Source: Nymphaea colorata
Taxonomy: Eukaryota; Streptophyta; Magnoliopsida; Nymphaeales; Nymphaeaceae
Assembly (NCBI RefSeq): GCF_008831285.2
Contig: NC_045140.1
Location: forward strand, 27,608,131 to 27,672,130
Direction of reading: 5' to 3'
Length of the DNA: 64,000 bases
The translations under genes were made by a program, and so were the position numbers. Positions 61,901 through 64,000 of this stretch are shown here, one piece after another. The stretch's first letter is position 1; each line of letters begins with the position of its first letter. A model generated the notes under the pieces. It had not been told where the DNA came from. It was given only the letters and a program-made list of their open reading frames with translations, and made no database searches.

Positions 61901-62473
61901 GTTTTCTAATTCTCAGCCCCAAATTACTAGCCTCTATTTGCTTTGTGCATTTCTGCTTTTGCTTTATTTGTTAGTTTTTTTTTTTTTTCTGGTTATGTAT
62001 TGATATTTTTCCAATTATATTTATTTTTAAATATAAAATATATTTTAATCAATATGATTCTCGATTTGATTCACCTAAATCATTTGGCTTTTCAAATCGA
62101 TTGAAAAACCCTTCTTGGTAACAGTGCTTGGCCGGCGTTATCAAATTTCACAGTAAACTGCGGATCGAGACATAAATAACCAAATCCGTTGTTCCATTTG
62201 GTCCCTACCTTACCAAAATGGCCTCACTTTCCCAAAAAATTCTTCTTTCTCCATGGGCGTAAAAGTAAAACTGTCATCCATTCATCCCATCTACGTTTCT
62301 AACAGCAGAAACAAGCATCAAATTTCATGAAAATTAGAGGCAGTTTGGCACGAGTGGCAAATTGATACCATCAAATAAATCTGCCTTGAACATTGGGGAG
62401 GGTAGATTCATGTGCAAACGGCCACTAATATCTATATTTATTTATTTAAACTACAGTATGCATCCAGTCTTAC

Positions 62474-62482
62474 ATTTTATTC
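62474..62482 (-). terminator. Likely poly(A) signal of PR-1
   Basis: cattttatt on the plus strand reads AATAAAATG on the minus strand, ~90 bp downstream of the PR-1 stop. Confidence 0.5.
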
Positions 62483-62573
62483 CAAGTAGACGAGCTGAGC
62501 TGCTGCTCTGATTATTACAACGCAAAGTAAACTCAGGGCCAAGCCAAATGTTAACTTGGCACACACTATATAT

Positions 62574-63068
62574 CTAGTAAGGACGCTGGCCTTGAACGTT
62601 ACCAGGAGGATAGTAGTTGCAGGTAATGAAGGTGCCACCATTGTCACACTCGACCCTGGCGCAGCCCAGCCGCACCGACTTGCGCCACACCATCTGAGTG
62701 TAGTGCCCGCACATCTGCTCACTAGCACATGTGTTGGTGTCGTAGTCGTAGTTGGTCTTTTCATTCACCCAATCGCTCACGGCATCTGCGGCGGTCCACC
62801 CAGAACCGCTGCCCTGGAAGATGTTCTCCCCATACCGGCCACCTGAGTGCTCCAGGTTGCAGTCACCAACCCTCTGGTTCGCATAGCCCTCGGCGTAGGC
62901 TGCGACCTCGTCGTCCCAAGACATTGGGCCGACGCCAACTTCAGCACGAGCTGCGTTGTGAGGAGCAAGGAAGTCTTGGGGAGAGTTTTGGGCGTGGGTG
63001 CCATGGATGAGCATTCCAAGGCCCAGCACTAGGCAGACCCAAACAAGGGCACCAGTGGAGCGCTTCAT
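62574..63068 (-). CDS. PR1: Pathogenesis-related protein 1 (PR-1, CAP superfamily), 164 aa
   Basis: Intronless minus-strand gene, as usual for PR-1. I start at the ATG at 63068 ([20 protein letters not shown]), because it gives a standard signal peptide cleaved near [10 protein letters not shown]; an in-frame ATG at 63089 adds seven residues. CAP-domain landmarks: [19 protein letters not shown] (His37, Glu54), [12 protein letters not shown] (Glu81), [18 protein letters not shown] (His122), and six cysteines at 70, 114, 120, 136, 141 and 150 for three disulphides. The C-terminus is [17 protein letters not shown]-1 proteins are secreted to the apoplast, bind sterols and mark salicylate-type defence (family knowledge). 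The last 11 residues fit the CAPE peptide that is released at CNYx. Calculated size is typical. The frame is intact. Confidence 0.96.
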   Translation of the reverse strand: MKRSTGALVWVCLVLGLGMLIHGTHAQNSPQDFLAPHNAARAEVGVGPMSWDDEVAAYAEGYANQRVGDCNLEHSGGRYGENIFQGSGSGWTAADAVSDWVNEKTNYDYDTNTCASEQMCGHYTQMVWRKSVRLGCARVECDNGGTFITCNYYPPGNVQGQRPY

Positions 63069-63171
63069 TTGGCTAATCACAGGAAGCAAAGCAAAGAAAC
63101 AGAGAGAAGCCGTATTCCTTAAAGTGGAGCTAACTCTTGGCCCTTCTGATAGAAATACGGGGAGAGGTTGG

Positions 63172-63182
63172 CCAATTTATGG
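63172..63182 (-). promoter_or_regulatory. Possible TATA box of PR-1
   Basis: Minus-strand CCATAAATTGG, about 100 bp before the chosen ATG; an imperfect TATA-like match in a suitable position. Confidence 0.3.
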
Positions 63183-64000
63183 AGCACCTTGCACAGCTCG
63201 ACTTGCCTTCCAAAGTAGGAAGTCTTCGTCAAGCTTCACTTGCAAATCCTAGCTAGCTGGTGACATGGCCCACCTTTTAATATAAGGAAAAGGAAACTCC
63301 GCAAGAAAATTAATAATGGTGATTGTATTCCACTGTGATTTCCTCATCTTAGTTAGGTTACGGAATTTATTTTTCTCATGTACTTTTCTGTTCATAATTA
63401 AATGCCTGTTTCCAAGGGCAGCAAAAAGGTCCTCTTGACAAGGAACACAATGATTCTTATGAAACATACGTGTATTCAACGACGTAATGAGTACGTTTAA
63501 GAAATTAAGTGCAACGAAAATGAAAGGAAAAAAAAAACTACGACCAGGTTCCGGCGACAATCGCGTTGAGAACAAGTAAAATATAGGACGAGGAAGTAAA
63601 TGAGAGAATTGTATGTAAAGCCAAAAAACTATCTGAAGAGTGAATTTCCCATTTTAAAGGAACGGAAACTTTTGCAAGTGAGAAATGAAGTGAGTTTCTC
63701 CAAGTTAATTTCTGCTTCTTTTAGGAAGGGTAGAACTTTTAGCATTGAAAACCTTTCAAATGAAGTAGAAGTCTTTGGTATATGTGGTACCACTCCTCCC
63801 TATGAAAGTAATCCAACTGATGATGACAGCATTGGAATAGTTTCTGCTCTCCATTAATATATTTCCAAGAGCAAGACAGGGCAGAGCCAGTAACTTTTTT
63901 TTTTTTCTATGAAGCAACAAATATATAGTTAAGAAAAATTTTTCAGTTAACCTTGAGGAATTATCTTGATCTCATGAGAACATTCTATGTGAGGCTGTCT
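63183..64000. other. PR-1 upstream region and right end of window
   Basis: Promoter-side DNA of PR-1. A plus-strand open stretch at 63600-63857 (MRELYVKPKNYLKSEF ... TTPPYESNPTDDDSIG) has a soluble, protein-like composition and could be an exon of a gene or an element fragment, but I recognise no family and see no splice partner in the window. A (T)n run lies at 63897-63907. Confidence 0.4.

Larger units (their letters stand above)
57364..62573. other. Long AT-rich gene-free block
   Basis: Five kb without supportable exons on either strand. 57.5 kb has a short CT run. 58.06-62.1 kb has a uniform style (repeated phrases such as 'ccaaaatttc', 'gaaattt', 'tgatttgg') and looks like the non-coding part of an old repeat element. 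It has no clear terminal repeats or protein remnants that would name a family. 61.5-61.9 kb is rich in gatttggat/gaattgaat, giving an artificial Asp/Leu/Asn-rich open frame. The last part is the 3'UTR side of the PR-1 gene. Confidence 0.45.

Noticed and set aside
1-64000. CRISPR arrays, bacterial operons, organelle insertions, rRNA
   Set aside because: No spaced short repeats, no ribosome-binding/operon structure, and no recognisable plastid, mitochondrial or rRNA sequence was seen.

Overview
The window is nuclear DNA of a flowering plant. Its genes carry plant-type GT-AG introns in AT/T-rich non-coding DNA. It encodes plant-specific families (a PR-1 protein, a glycine-rich wall protein, a short SERK-like LRR protein) and carries plant retroelement debris. 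The lineage below angiosperm cannot be fixed by reading alone. Most coding sequence is split into short exons, so I rebuilt gene models by joining splice sites in phase.

Layout. 1-3.6 kb: intergenic DNA with a dead L1-type LINE (about 1.3-3.6 kb). 4.2-8.3 kb (+): a 690-aa protein of unknown function with six copies of a 16-residue charged repeat; its 3' end is partly duplicated, with a decayed copy of its last exon and 3'UTR at 10.2 kb. 12.5-19.5 kb and 23.0-25.8 kb (+): two tandem 77-aa paralogs of the At2g23090/SERF-like small zinc-finger family, each with exons of 73, 41 and 120 nt. The first has an old LTR retrotransposon in its second intron. 28.8-31.7 kb (+): several in-phase small exons of a gene I do not recognise. 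33.3-40.0 kb (+): an 11-exon gene for TFB4, the p34 subunit of TFIIH. 41.9-44.2 kb (+): a 7-exon secreted LRR protein of the short SERK-like type. 46.4-50.7 kb (+): a 6-exon J-domain (DnaJ-like) protein. 54.0-55.1 kb (-): an intronless secreted glycine-rich cell-wall-type protein. 62.6-63.1 kb (-): an intronless PR-1 protein with a C-terminal CAPE-type peptide. The rest is AT-rich intergenic DNA with foldback (MITE-like) elements, microsatellites and many short tandem duplications.

The genes do not form an operon or an obvious cluster. They are independent housekeeping genes (TFB4, the SERF-like pair, the J-protein) mixed with apoplast or defence genes (PR-1, LRR, GRP). I found no rRNA, no complete tRNA, no CRISPR and no microbial-type system. 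The most unusual items are the six-repeat protein, the unidentified small-exon gene, the hairpin-rich block at 45.0-45.5 kb, and the repeated occurrence of 25-160 bp direct tandem duplications across the window.
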